Shown: positions 7,666 through 14,620 of the stretch, piece after piece
Position numbering within the stretch: the stretch's first letter is position 1
Layout: the number at the start of each line of letters is the position of its first letter
Assembly (NCBI GenBank): GCA_003454665.1
Contig: DMKB01000109.1
Coordinates: 1-14,620 of the forward strand
Length of the DNA stretch: 14,620 nucleotides
Reading direction: 5' to 3'
Origin: Nitrospiraceae bacterium
Lineage (GTDB): Bacteria > Nitrospirota > UBA9217
The notes under the pieces: generated by a model
The model's database searches: none
What the model saw: only the letters and a program-made list of their open reading frames with translations
Told to the model about the DNA's origin: nothing
Translations under genes and position numbers: made by a program

Positions 7666-8646
7666 TCAGTCGTTCCGCCGGTTGATGAGATTGACGATCA
7701 CTTTTGCAATCGTGTCTTTCTCCTCCGGCTTGCTCTCGGCAATAAGAAGCGTCAACGCCACCAAAGCGTTGTCCGCAATTCGTTTGGACCCGTCGGAGCG
7801 GTAGAGAATCCCGTTCCCCGCGAGAAAATAGACGAAGATCGCCGCGGCAATGCGCTTATTCCCGTCGATGAAGGCATGGTTCTTCACAATGAAGTAGAGA
7901 AGATTGGCCGCTTTCTCCTCGACGCTGGGATACAGGTCTTTGCCTCCGAAGGTCTGGTAGATCGTTGCGAGGGCGCTCTTGAAGCCCTCATCCTTTTCCA
8001 CACCGAACAGGCCCCCGAATTCTCCCTTCATCGCGGCCACGATCGCCTCAGCACTCGCATGATCGAGCACATACGCGGGTTTGGTGGTCGCCTCGATCGA
8101 AAGCGCGCCGTGGTCGTAGCGGTCGAGAGTGGTAAGGGCGTACGCATAATCGGTGATGACGTTCAGCAAGCCCTTTGCCTCGTCCAGGCCGACGATCTGA
8201 TGGGCGATAGTCTTCTCAAGCAGCGTGACGGTGCGCCGCAGATCGGCCAGCTTTCCGGCTTGTTCTCGCATCCGCTGTTCGTTGACGGTGTAGCCGCGCA
8301 CCAGATGGTCGCGCGGCGTCTTTGTCGCCCATTGTCGGAACTGGGTGCCGCGTTTGGAGTTTACCCGGTACCCGACCGAAAGGATCATATCAAGGTTATA
8401 AATGTCCATCTGGCGGACTTTTCCGTCAGCGGCAACCTGTGCATTTTTTGCACTGGTTGACTTGCGCTCTAACTCTTTTGTTTCATAGACATTTTTTAAG
8501 TGCCGAACGATGACCGTCCGGTCTCTGCCGAACAAAAGGGCCATCTGATGAGCGTCCAGCCAAACCGTTTCATGGTCTAGCCGCACCTTGAGCGAGGCTG
8601 TCCCGTCTTCGGTCTTATAAATGATGACGTCGCTGGCCTTTGTCAT
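7666..8646 (-). CDS. RhuM-Fic/Doc fusion protein embedded in the type III R-M operon
   Basis: A 326-residue two-domain protein. Residues about 8-110 match the RhuM-like (virulence protein RhuM) domain, with the typical MDIYNLDMILSVGYRVNSKR followed by GTQFRQWA. The C-terminal half is a Fic/Doc domain with HAFIDGNKR (257-265), the H-x-F-x-D-G-N-K-R catalytic loop. Lys in place of the usual Gly resembles Doc, which modifies a translation factor, more than AMP-transferring Fic enzymes. Fic proteins move a phosphate-containing group from a nucleotide to a target protein. Its ATG overlaps the mod stop by four bases (ATGA), which indicates translational coupling, and res follows 14 bases after its stop. 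No clear Fic inhibitory helix motif ((S/T)xxxE(G/N)) is seen. It could be a toxin, a regulator of restriction, or a second defence activity. Confidence 0.88.
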   Translation of the reverse strand: MTKASDVIIYKTEDGTASLKVRLDHETVWLDAHQMALLFGRDRTVIVRHLKNVYETKELERKSTSAKNAQVAADGKVRQMDIYNLDMILSVGYRVNSKRGTQFRQWATKTPRDHLVRGYTVNEQRMREQAGKLADLRRTVTLLEKTIAHQIVGLDEAKGLLNVITDYAYALTTLDRYDHGALSIEATTKPAYVLDHASAEAIVAAMKGEFGGLFGVEKDEGFKSALATIYQTFGGKDLYPSVEEKAANLLYFIVKNHAFIDGNKRIAAAIFVYFLAGNGILYRSDGSKRIADNALVALTLLIAESKPEEKDTIAKVIVNLINRRND

Positions 8647-10295
8647 TGCTCATCCTCGAACAACGCCTGCTGACCCGGTTTCGGCGGAGCCTTGGGCAGG
8701 TTCTCCACCTGCAAGCTGTAGTCGTCATGCCCCCATTCGCAGCGCTTCAGAACCGCGTTCGGAATCTTCTTGATCGTCAGGTTCGGGTACCGGTCGGATT
8801 TGCCGCGGAAGGCGGAGCACAGGACCAGAAGCGACCGCCCTTCCCCGACCTCATCGGAAAGAGCCTGGAGCTGGTCATGGTTCAGGTTCTGCGTTGTGAC
8901 ATAGATGAAGTCCTGTTCGCTCGAATGGCCTTGCTGCCAGTAAACCGCATCACTCGGAGCATAGGTAAAGCCCTCTAATTTACACAACGCTTCCGTCAAC
9001 ATTGCGGCATTGTATTGTTTGTTAATGACCCAATTGCCCCACTTGTCTTTTTCGAGCAGAGACGGCGCAAGCCGGTAATACCTGAATCCCCCGCCGCCTT
9101 TCCAACCCACGGCCTCGGTTATCCCGCCCGGGTCTTGCCCGTCGATCACCTTCTTCATGCGGGGGATGATGTGGGTATGGCAATGCTCGCCCAGCTCCAC
9201 CATGATCCACCGCCGGCCCATTTTATGAGCCACTGCGCCAGTTGTGCCGGAACCGGCGAAGGAGTCGAGGATAAGGTCCCCGGGGTTGGTTACCACATCC
9301 AGTACTCGTTTAATTAATCGTTCTGGTTTAGGCGTATCGAATTGAGATATTTCCTTTACAAACGCCTTTACTTCGGCTTTTGACGTCCGGTTACTACCAA
9401 CGTCCTTATGAAACCAGACTGTCTCAACAGGACGCCCTACCGATGTATCTGCGTAAATTCGGAAATATGGAGTCCAACCTGCCTTCCCTTTTCTCCATTC
9501 AATTCGTTCTTTTTCGGTTTCTACTTTTTCCCTGCTCCATCGCCATGCTCCGTCCGCCCCGTTCTGCTTCTTTGGATAAACTTCTGTTCCATCGGCAGGT
9601 GCGATAAGCGGATAAAAAAGATTCGGTCTTGCTACTCTACTATCACCTTGTCCTCCCATTGCACGAAGTGGTTTCAGGTAATATGAACGACCTGCTTCAT
9701 CTTTTTTATCATAGTGACGTGGCAGTTCTTCGTTCTCTTGTGATAGTTTTTTAAATGTCAGCGACTCTATATTTTTCGCGAATGAAAGCACGTAATCATG
9801 CCTTGATGAAAAAAACTGAGCATCCATTCGTGGGCTGTCCGACTTTTCCCATACGACACCACCGATAAATTGAGACCGTCCAAAAACTTCGTCACATAGC
9901 ACCTTCAAATAATGAGCCTCGTTATCGTCAATCGTAATCCAGAGAGACCCATCGTCAGACAACAGCCGCCGAATAATCTCTAGCCGATCTCGCATCAAGG
10001 ATAACCACAGCGAATGTTCAATGCCGTCGTCATAATGCTCAAACGCGCTCCCTGTGTTATAAGGCGGATCGATAAAAACACACTTTACCTTACTTGCAAA
10101 GTCATGCTCCAGCGCTTTCAGCGCCAGCAAGTTATCCCCAAATATCAGCTTGTTGTAGAAAACATCCTTCTTCGTTATCTGGTGCGGCGCGTGATAGGTC
10201 TTTTCCGGATCTTCGAGAAGAATACGCGGCTCCAGCTTTGGCCGATTTTCCTTGCCGATCCAGGTTAGTTCGAGTTTTTGTTTTTTGTTTGTCAT
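8643..10295 (-). CDS. mod: Type III DNA methyltransferase Mod subunit (beta-class, N6-adenine)
   Basis: A 550-residue methyltransferase that recognises the target sequence and methylates adenine with S-adenosylmethionine; it is also needed for cutting by Res. The beta-class motif order is visible: catalytic DPPYNTG (76-82) comes before the cofactor-binding FAGSGTTGA (346-354). The region between (about 150-300) should be the target recognition domain, and the TPKPERLIKRVL block leads into motif I. The N-terminus (KQKLELTWIGKE) looks like that of other Mod proteins, so the ATG at 10295 is kept although no Shine-Dalgarno precedes it. A TATAAT (10296-10301, minus strand) abuts the start, with no convincing -35. 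GC content falls from about 62% in the C-terminal third to 38-48% in the recognition region, consistent with exchange of specificity segments. It is the first gene of the R-M operon, 156 bases after OLD. Confidence 0.95.
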   Translation of the reverse strand: MTNKKQKLELTWIGKENRPKLEPRILLEDPEKTYHAPHQITKKDVFYNKLIFGDNLLALKALEHDFASKVKCVFIDPPYNTGSAFEHYDDGIEHSLWLSLMRDRLEIIRRLLSDDGSLWITIDDNEAHYLKVLCDEVFGRSQFIGGVVWEKSDSPRMDAQFFSSRHDYVLSFAKNIESLTFKKLSQENEELPRHYDKKDEAGRSYYLKPLRAMGGQGDSRVARPNLFYPLIAPADGTEVYPKKQNGADGAWRWSREKVETEKERIEWRKGKAGWTPYFRIYADTSVGRPVETVWFHKDVGSNRTSKAEVKAFVKEISQFDTPKPERLIKRVLDVVTNPGDLILDSFAGSGTTGAVAHKMGRRWIMVELGEHCHTHIIPRMKKVIDGQDPGGITEAVGWKGGGGFRYYRLAPSLLEKDKWGNWVINKQYNAAMLTEALCKLEGFTYAPSDAVYWQQGHSSEQDFIYVTTQNLNHDQLQALSDEVGEGRSLLVLCSAFRGKSDRYPNLTIKKIPNAVLKRCEWGHDDYSLQVENLPKAPPKPGQQALFEDEQ

Positions 10296-10388
10296 ATTAT
10301 AATCGCAACGAAGGTAATCATTTGGTCGAATTATTGAGTCGACATTAAATTTCCCATCTCACAGATGTTTCTTTACACTGAAATCAAT

Positions 10389-10444
10389 AAAAAAACGTTA
10401 AGCCGAGTTATCATTGAAAATCGCAGAGTTCACGATTGAGGCTT
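10389..10444 (-). terminator. Possible intrinsic terminator downstream of the OLD gene
   Basis: Read leftwards from the OLD stop at 10452, AAGCC pairs with GGCTT (arms at 10440-10444 and 10400-10404) around an inner AATCG/CGATT hairpin (10433-10437 with 10419-10423). After four bases comes a run of seven T (10389-10395). The stems are short and the loop is long, so this is a weak candidate. If real, it would separate the OLD module from the R-M operon. Confidence 0.33.
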
Positions 10445-10451
10445 GTTACCA

Positions 10452-12482
10452 CTATACCTCTCCATTGTCTTTTGCGTCAGGTGGGTTCGCTACGGCACAG
10501 AAAGTATCCCCCTGAAGGCAGCTTTTGCTCCATTTGACTTCAATCGCCCTTTCAATAATTGTCTTTAAGCTTGGAGAAATGAATGCAGGATTACGGGATG
10601 TGAGTTTCCTGGCGATATAACGCGCGATAAGCGGCTTGCCTGTATCATCACTTAAACCCAGTTCTTTTTTGGCGTCACCGGTTAGAACATCTACGTCTGG
10701 GATTTCGCTTTTTAAGTCAGTTTCCCAATTTTTTGGAAAGCACGCTATGGTGTTTGCGACAAAGAGAGACTGAGGCTCATTTTGGCTTTCTCCAGCCAAG
10801 GCAAGAAGTTCTTTGGATTTAGCGATAACGTTCTTATCTGAGTTGCCGCTATCATAATCGAGCAGGATATAGCAAGGTATATGTAGTTCATTGAAAATTC
10901 TGTAAAGCCGATCCATCGCTCCTTTTCCGCCACATTCCACAACGCTGATACCTTGAGGATCAAAAGCGCAATTTGGAATCGCGTCGCTATAAATCGGCAG
11001 GCTGTATTCCTCAGTCGGCCCTTCCACAAGAATTATCTTAGAGGCAAAAAACCCTTCATTACGGCGTGGATTATAAGCATGAGAATATCGATCACGCATG
11101 GATTCAGATGAGACCTTACCTTTGAGTTTCGGAAAGCGAGCCACAACGTCCTGAATCATTCGGGACATAGGCAACTGCCAAGCTGTGCTTTCTGTCGTTT
11201 TTTTGCCACCAGACGTTTGACATCTACTTTCTAGGCGAATGATCTCATCGAAATATGAGACATCTACAAGTAGGGCTGAGTGGGTGGAGAAAAGCACTTG
11301 GTCGCCACTTTCGGCAATCTTGCGGAAAACTCTGCGAATAGTTCGTTGCGCCTGCGGGTGCATGTAGAGTTCGGGTTCCTCAACAGCCAGGATGAGATTG
11401 CGCTTTTTCCCCTCGGCGGAGCAAGTTATATATTCCGCATAGCGTCTCAAAATCGTGAATATTATAGCTCGTTGAAGTCCGTGGCCTTTGTTCTCAACGG
11501 CATTTCTGAAGCCGTCATCAACGTAGAGTTTCGGCGAACTGAGAAGGACTTCCAAGGTAGGTGTCTGGAATTCAATCTCTAAGTCGCAGCCGACGAAAAA
11601 ATCGTTCAGCAGCAAGTTGAGTTGTTTCTCGGTTTCGGCAATCAAGGGAACACGTTCAGTCCCGCCAGAGCGATTCATCTGTTTGGCTATTTCGGCCAGA
11701 ATGCCTTCGATCTTGGCCCGCTTCTCCTGCGTGACTGTGTCAAGAATCGCAAAGAGTAATTTCCCGAATGGACTGCTTTTGGTTCCCTTAGATTCTTCGG
11801 CTACGTCGCGAACGGCAGGAACCAAAACAAAGAAGGGTAGTATTCCTTTCAGAACATTGGCATAGCCCTTAGGATTATCAATCCATGCGTCTTGCATAGG
11901 TATCTTAGCCGCATGAGCTGTTACAAAATCCTTGGCTTTTTCTTTCCAATCTCCCACTTTTGGTTCTTTTGTACCACCTATAAATTCGGGAAAACTCACG
12001 CCGTCTACAGTCAGTTGGTCCTTGTTTTGCCACCAGTCCTTGATATTGTTGCCGTTGATGTTGGATTCCCGAAGCCATTCTGGTTCTGGCACGGGCTTCA
12101 TATAGTGTTGGCCTATTTCAATCTTGACCTCACCCTGCTCTAAATCGATGTCAGCTTCTCCGCTCTTTGCACCCATTCTTGCTGAGCGGGCCACATGGAA
12201 GGTTCCGTCGGTTTTCAAATAAGAACCTAATACCTCCTTTTCCTTGTCCGCCAGATCAGAGAAGATGGCCTCTACGCGAATTTCCAAGCCGGTGTCCTTG
12301 TTCCAGAACGATTCTTCGTTCAATGACTTAATGGTCGGGTTAAAAAGAAAATCCAAGGCGCGGAGAACCGATGACTTGCCCGCGTTATTCGCACCCACCA
12401 ATGCATGCATACCATCGAGTTCTAGAGATATTTCCCAACACGAACGGAAGTTAAGAATTCGAATATGAGTTAATTTCATCAT
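10452..12482 (-). CDS. OLD-family ATP-dependent nuclease (AAA ATPase + TOPRIM)
   Basis: A 676-residue overcoming-lysogenization-defect protein. The ATPase half has Walker A GANNAGKS (30-37), a signature-like KGHGLQRA (332-339), Walker B LILAVEEPELYMHP (363-376) and an H-loop FSTHS (398-402). The C-terminal TOPRIM domain shows ILVEGPTE (E487) and LLDYDSG (D542, D544), the metal-binding residues for DNA nicking or cleavage. OLD nucleases act in phage defence, alone or with partners; GajA of Gabija is one type. No UvrD-like GajB helicase gene is near, so this is not a Gabija pair. The first ATG (12482) has GAGG six bases upstream and overlaps the stop of a 40-codon ORF (ATGA), which itself overlaps the DUF2130 gene. 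GC is lower (about 38-47% in counted lines) than in res. The family call is firm; action with the upstream genes is inferred from packing. Confidence 0.93.
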   Translation of the reverse strand: MMKLTHIRILNFRSCWEISLELDGMHALVGANNAGKSSVLRALDFLFNPTIKSLNEESFWNKDTGLEIRVEAIFSDLADKEKEVLGSYLKTDGTFHVARSARMGAKSGEADIDLEQGEVKIEIGQHYMKPVPEPEWLRESNINGNNIKDWWQNKDQLTVDGVSFPEFIGGTKEPKVGDWKEKAKDFVTAHAAKIPMQDAWIDNPKGYANVLKGILPFFVLVPAVRDVAEESKGTKSSPFGKLLFAILDTVTQEKRAKIEGILAEIAKQMNRSGGTERVPLIAETEKQLNLLLNDFFVGCDLEIEFQTPTLEVLLSSPKLYVDDGFRNAVENKGHGLQRAIIFTILRRYAEYITCSAEGKKRNLILAVEEPELYMHPQAQRTIRRVFRKIAESGDQVLFSTHSALLVDVSYFDEIIRLESRCQTSGGKKTTESTAWQLPMSRMIQDVVARFPKLKGKVSSESMRDRYSHAYNPRRNEGFFASKIILVEGPTEEYSLPIYSDAIPNCAFDPQGISVVECGGKGAMDRLYRIFNELHIPCYILLDYDSGNSDKNVIAKSKELLALAGESQNEPQSLFVANTIACFPKNWETDLKSEIPDVDVLTGDAKKELGLSDDTGKPLIARYIARKLTSRNPAFISPSLKTIIERAIEVKWSKSCLQGDTFCAVANPPDAKDNGEV

Positions 12483-12601
12483 GTTGTCCCTCGGCCTTCA
12501 TGATAGTAAACTGGCGCACGGTCTCTGGCTAGCTTTGTAGTTTCGCCGATTATGTTACCACCTTGCGTAATATCACTCACAAGTCGCACAATCTTAATCA
12601 C
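12479..12601 (-). CDS. Small 40-residue protein overlapping both neighbours (unrecognised)
   Basis: An uninterrupted frame of 40 codons fills the space between the DUF2130 and OLD genes. It begins at a GTG (12601) inside the last codons of DUF2130, whose TAA is at 12594-12596. It ends with TGA at 12479-12481, overlapping the OLD ATG as ATGA. The peptide starts VIKIVRLVSDITQGG and ends APVYYHEGRGTT; it is polar with no membrane segment and no known motif. Coupling at both ends, exact filling of the gap and an ordinary amino-acid mix argue for a real gene. Against it are its short length, the GTG start and only a weak purine stretch (GAAAGAAG) upstream. Other GTG codons at 12589 and 12580 could serve as starts. 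It could be a regulator or cofactor of OLD, or a translated leader that couples OLD to DUF2130. Confidence 0.55.
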   Translation of the reverse strand: MIKIVRLVSDITQGGNIIGETTKLARDRAPVYYHEGRGTT

Positions 12602-13874
12602 AGACTTCTTTCGAATCTGATTCCAGCGCCTTCAGCTCCAGGCCCTCAACTTCCTGCAAAGTCCTCCCCGCAATCCCATGCAGATCCCCATACATTCCAA
12701 CAGTTGCCTGCATGACACGATCAATCTGCTCAGCGCGCTTGGCCCACTGTTTTGTGATTGCTTTTTTCTCTTTATCGAGGTCCTCCTGCATCGAGGAGAA
12801 TGCCTCCACAATGGCCTGAACGCGTTGGCGGAAACGTGGGCCGGTAAGATACTGATAAACCATCTCAGTCTTTGTCTCCTGTCCTTCAGTAGCCTTCCGG
12901 GCTGCCGCAACCTCGATCAGCGTCTGGCGAAGCGTTATAGCAACAGGGAGCGCAGCCCTTGGATGGGCCACCCACACACCTTCAATGAAATCGAACGTCT
13001 CCACATCCTTCGGGAGGGCTTGACTGACGATCACGGCAACTTCGGCCTTGGCTGCCCGCTGGTCTTCACGAAGTTTTGGAAGCCAGGTATCGCTCCAGTT
13101 CTTGGTCCGTTTGGACTCCCACAAGATCGTTCCGCAAGACTGACCAAGCGGCCCAACAACGCGCTGCAATATGTCGCCACCGTGCTCTCCCTTTGGCACG
13201 GGCTCGATAGTATCGCGGGGGAATTTTGCTCGAAGCAGCGCTTCGAGTTCCAGCTCCTGAACTTCACCCTGGAGTTGCTGCGAGCCTTGCTCAGCCCTAC
13301 GCTTGAGGTCCTCAATCTGTTTCTGCATCGAAGTGATGGTCTGCTCCTTTTCCATCACCTTCAACTTCATCTGTTCCTCAGCTTCCTTGCGGGCCTGATC
13401 TCGTGTGACGGTAAGCCCCTCCTGAACCCGTTTCTCGACCGTCAATTCCATTTCACGTTTGGCATCATCAAGTTCTCTTTGCTTACGGATAAGTTCAGCC
13501 TGAGCCTTTTGAGCCTCAGCGAGCTTTTCATCCCGTTGCTTGAGAATGTCTTGAAGATCGCATAGCTCCCTATTTTTTTGCTCAAGGTCGGTCGCCAGCG
13601 CAAGTTTGGCTTTCTTCGCTTCCTCTGAGGCGATCTTTCCGCGTTCCTGTTTTAGTTTTTCGGAAACTTGATCGTCTATGCTCTCCTTCGCCTTGGAAAG
13701 AGCTTCCTCTTGTTCACGAAGCGAAATTTCTCGTTTTGCAATATCAACATCTTTCTTAGCAAGACGCTGCTCATAATCACGGCGTGTCGTCTCGATGAGC
13801 GGCGCTGCAAGGGATTCTGTCAGTTTGATCTCGGTTTTGCATTTTGGACATATTATCGTCGGCTCTGTACTCAT
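12594..13874 (-). CDS. DUF2130 protein: coiled coil plus nuclease-like domain
   Basis: A 426-residue protein. An N-terminal CPKC pair (C9, C12) is followed by a long charged coiled coil (about 30-210, rich in Glu, Lys and Gln). Next comes the DUF2130 core with GGDILQ (D234), ILWESKRTKNW (E253, K255) and DTWLPKLREDQR. The D...E-x-K spacing after beta-like segments looks like a PD-(D/E)XK nuclease site; that is inference, since the family has no settled activity. A C-terminal helical part follows (about 330-426). The start is the ATG at 13874, which has GGAG six bases upstream; the frame stays open to 13922, but earlier starts lack such a site. It is the first gene of the leftward series and overlaps the small ORF that leads into OLD, so it probably works with that nuclease. 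Confidence 0.86.
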   Translation of the reverse strand: MSTEPTIICPKCKTEIKLTESLAAPLIETTRRDYEQRLAKKDVDIAKREISLREQEEALSKAKESIDDQVSEKLKQERGKIASEEAKKAKLALATDLEQKNRELCDLQDILKQRDEKLAEAQKAQAELIRKQRELDDAKREMELTVEKRVQEGLTVTRDQARKEAEEQMKLKVMEKEQTITSMQKQIEDLKRRAEQGSQQLQGEVQELELEALLRAKFPRDTIEPVPKGEHGGDILQRVVGPLGQSCGTILWESKRTKNWSDTWLPKLREDQRAAKAEVAVIVSQALPKDVETFDFIEGVWVAHPRAALPVAITLRQTLIEVAAARKATEGQETKTEMVYQYLTGPRFRQRVQAIVEAFSSMQEDLDKEKKAITKQWAKRAEQIDRVMQATVGMYGDLHGIAGRTLQEVEGLELKALESDSKEVCD

Positions 13875-13880
13875 TGCAAA

Positions 13881-13884
13881 CTCC
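13881..13884 (-). promoter_or_regulatory. Ribosome binding site that fixes the DUF2130 start
   Basis: GGAG on the minus strand, six bases before the ATG at 13874. The in-frame upstream starts at 13886 and 13922 have no comparable site. Confidence 0.6.
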
Positions 13885-13970
13885 ATCGAATCGTGAATAG
13901 GTTTTTGAGGAACCACCAACAACCGAGGTAGAGTAGAGAGCTGGTCGTTTTGCCCAGTCCTCCCTCATCA

Positions 13971-13990
13971 AATCCCGCTACAGCGGGATT
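13971..13990. repeat. Perfect hairpin AATCCCGCT-AC-AGCGGGATT
   Basis: Nine-base arms with a two-base centre. The core TCCCGCTnnAGCGGGA is shared with the palindrome at 4076-4091, and CCGCGGGGTCA follows shortly after, as CCGCGGGATCA does there. It is therefore likely a dispersed intergenic palindromic repeat. The two copies lie just outside the two ends of the defence island. Confidence 0.65.
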
Positions 13991-14002
13991 GCAGCCGCGG
14001 GG

Positions 14003-14113
14003 TCACTGCCACAACACCCGTAGCGCCGCATCCTGCTGCCCGTACACGTACACTTCGGTCGAGCACACGATCTCCGACAACCGTACGATGGTGATTTCCT
14101 ACCGGCGCTTCAT
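14003..14113 (-). pseudogene. Possible small gene remnant with an in-frame amber codon
   Basis: From the ATG at 14113 the frame reads MKRR, then TAG (14099-14101), then 31 more codons beginning EITIVRLSEIVCS and ending LRVLWQ before TGA at 14003-14005. Most third codon positions after the TAG are G or C, as in a real coding frame. I do not recognise the product. It may be the tail of a decayed gene or a chance open frame in GC-rich DNA; the plus-strand frame over the same bases is also open. Confidence 0.25.
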
Positions 14114-14272
14114 GATCCAAAAATACTCTCCCTACACGAAAAAGGCAAGCTTTTTTGGCAACATACGGCGTTCAGAGAGGAATTGAGATACTTGGTTCAG
14201 TGGGGATGAGCGGACTCTGTGACGGAATGGAGGAATACGACAAAAAGGGTGGGACAGAGAGAGCGAACCTCC

Positions 14273-14620
14273 TCATTGCCTGTTGCACTTCCGGGTTATT
14301 ATATCTACAAGCTCTCGAAAGAGAAAGGGCTTCTTGAGGAAAAAATCGGCGCCGGCTTCGAGAAAATCCCGCTCTTTATGCCCCGCGCTTATGCCGATGA
14401 TGCAGGCCGTTGGGCAGTGAATGCGGAACCATCGCGTAATCTCTATTCCGTTCTCTCCGGGCAGTCGGTAATCGGTGATGATAAAATCGTAGCACTTCTC
14501 CATCGCAAGAAGCATGGCTGACGTGCCGTCAATACGACAGGTCACCTCAAAGCCGTCCGCTTGCAGGAGATGGTGAAAAATCTCACTGATCGCCTTCTCG
14601 TCCTCGATAAGAAGGATCGT
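14273..14620 (-). CDS. Response regulator receiver domain, CheY-like (5' end outside window)
   Basis: The frame is open from the right edge of the window to TGA at 14273. It encodes 115 visible residues that begin TILLIEDEKAISEIF. This is a receiver domain of a two-component system, phosphorylated by a histidine kinase. Key residues are present: the acidic pair in IEDE, the phospho-acceptor Asp in IITDYRLPG (visible residue 50), the switch Ser in IGIS (residue 78) and the conserved Lys in LKKPF (residue 97). The protein ends soon after the domain, so it has no output domain at its C-terminus and is probably a single-domain regulator or the end of a larger hybrid protein. A GTG at 14545 is an internal Val, not the start. 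It points the same way as the defence genes but is about 400 bases from DUF2130, with no sign of co-transcription. Confidence 0.9.
   Translation of the reverse strand, partial: TILLIEDEKAISEIFHHLLQADGFEVTCRIDGTSAMLLAMEKCYDFIITDYRLPGENGIEITRWFRIHCPTACIIGISAGHKERDFLEAGADFFLKKPFLFRELVDIITRKCNRQ

Larger units (their letters stand above)
13875..14272. other. Intergenic region between DUF2130 and the receiver gene
   Basis: About 400 bases without an intact gene. It contains the DUF2130 ribosome binding site, a perfect hairpin (13971-13990), and a GC-rich, codon-like stretch on the minus strand (14003-14113) that may be a gene remnant. No convincing promoter pair for DUF2130 was found. Confidence 0.6.

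Noticed and set aside
10296..10301. TATAAT next to the mod start as a promoter -10
   Set aside because: There is no acceptable -35 at the right distance, and a transcript from it would start inside the coding region although the Mod N-terminus is well conserved. It was not listed as a promoter.
10452..12482. Gabija (GajA with GajB)
   Set aside because: The OLD protein is GajA-like in architecture, but no UvrD-type helicase gene is adjacent. The neighbours are a small ORF, DUF2130 and mod.
12678..13565. A 295-codon open frame on the plus strand
   Set aside because: It is antisense to the coiled-coil region of DUF2130, whose Glu/Lys-rich codons leave few stops in the opposite frame (Leu/Phe-rich product).
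13895..13920. TTGTTG...TATTCA as a promoter for DUF2130
   Set aside because: The spacing is 17 bases, but each box matches only three of six consensus bases, so it cannot be told from chance.
1..14620. CRISPR arrays, tRNA or rRNA genes, IS elements
   Set aside because: No regularly spaced identical repeats, no tRNA- or rRNA-like sequence, and no transposase or integrase motif was seen on either strand.

Overview
The window is a bacterial chromosomal segment, probably from a Gram-negative bacterium. Composition and gene style would fit Desulfobacterota or Nitrospirota, but no marker gene fixes the phylum. Base composition is very uneven. Sixty-base lines counted by eye give about 70% GC in the small HTH gene, about 63% in the ABC gene and the C-terminal part of mod, about 55-60% in res and the DUF2130 gene, about 40-47% in the OLD gene and the middle of mod, and about 37% in the DUF2971 gene. 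That patchwork is what a horizontally assembled accessory region looks like.

Layout. Left edge: the C-terminal two thirds of a MalK/UgpC-type sugar ABC transporter ATPase (+ strand). Every later real gene lies on the minus strand, so the region reads right to left. Positions 743-3769 hold a UPF0158 protein and a SWIM zinc-finger protein separated by three bases, followed by an orphan HigA-like HTH protein. Positions 3770-4312 are non-coding and rich in repeats and hairpins. Positions 4313-13874 form a defence island. At the right edge there is a short non-coding stretch with a repeat hairpin and a possible gene remnant, then most of a CheY-like receiver protein cut by the window end.

The island, in transcription order, runs: DUF2130 coiled-coil protein with a nuclease-like D...ExK motif; a 40-codon ORF that overlaps the DUF2130 stop and the OLD start; OLD-family AAA/TOPRIM nuclease; type III methyltransferase mod; RhuM-Fic fusion (ATGA overlap with mod); type III restriction subunit res; DUF2971 protein. 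Mod and Res should form a type III restriction-modification enzyme. RhuM-Fic is co-translated with mod and may be a regulatory or toxin-like component. DUF2130, the small protein and OLD form a tightly packed second module with two likely DNA-cleaving proteins.

The best candidate for an undescribed system is the DUF2130 / 40-residue protein / OLD cassette, linked to a type III R-M operon that carries two accessory genes (RhuM-Fic and DUF2971). The small gene is the most specific new observation. Its start overlaps the end of DUF2130, and its TGA stop overlaps the OLD ATG.
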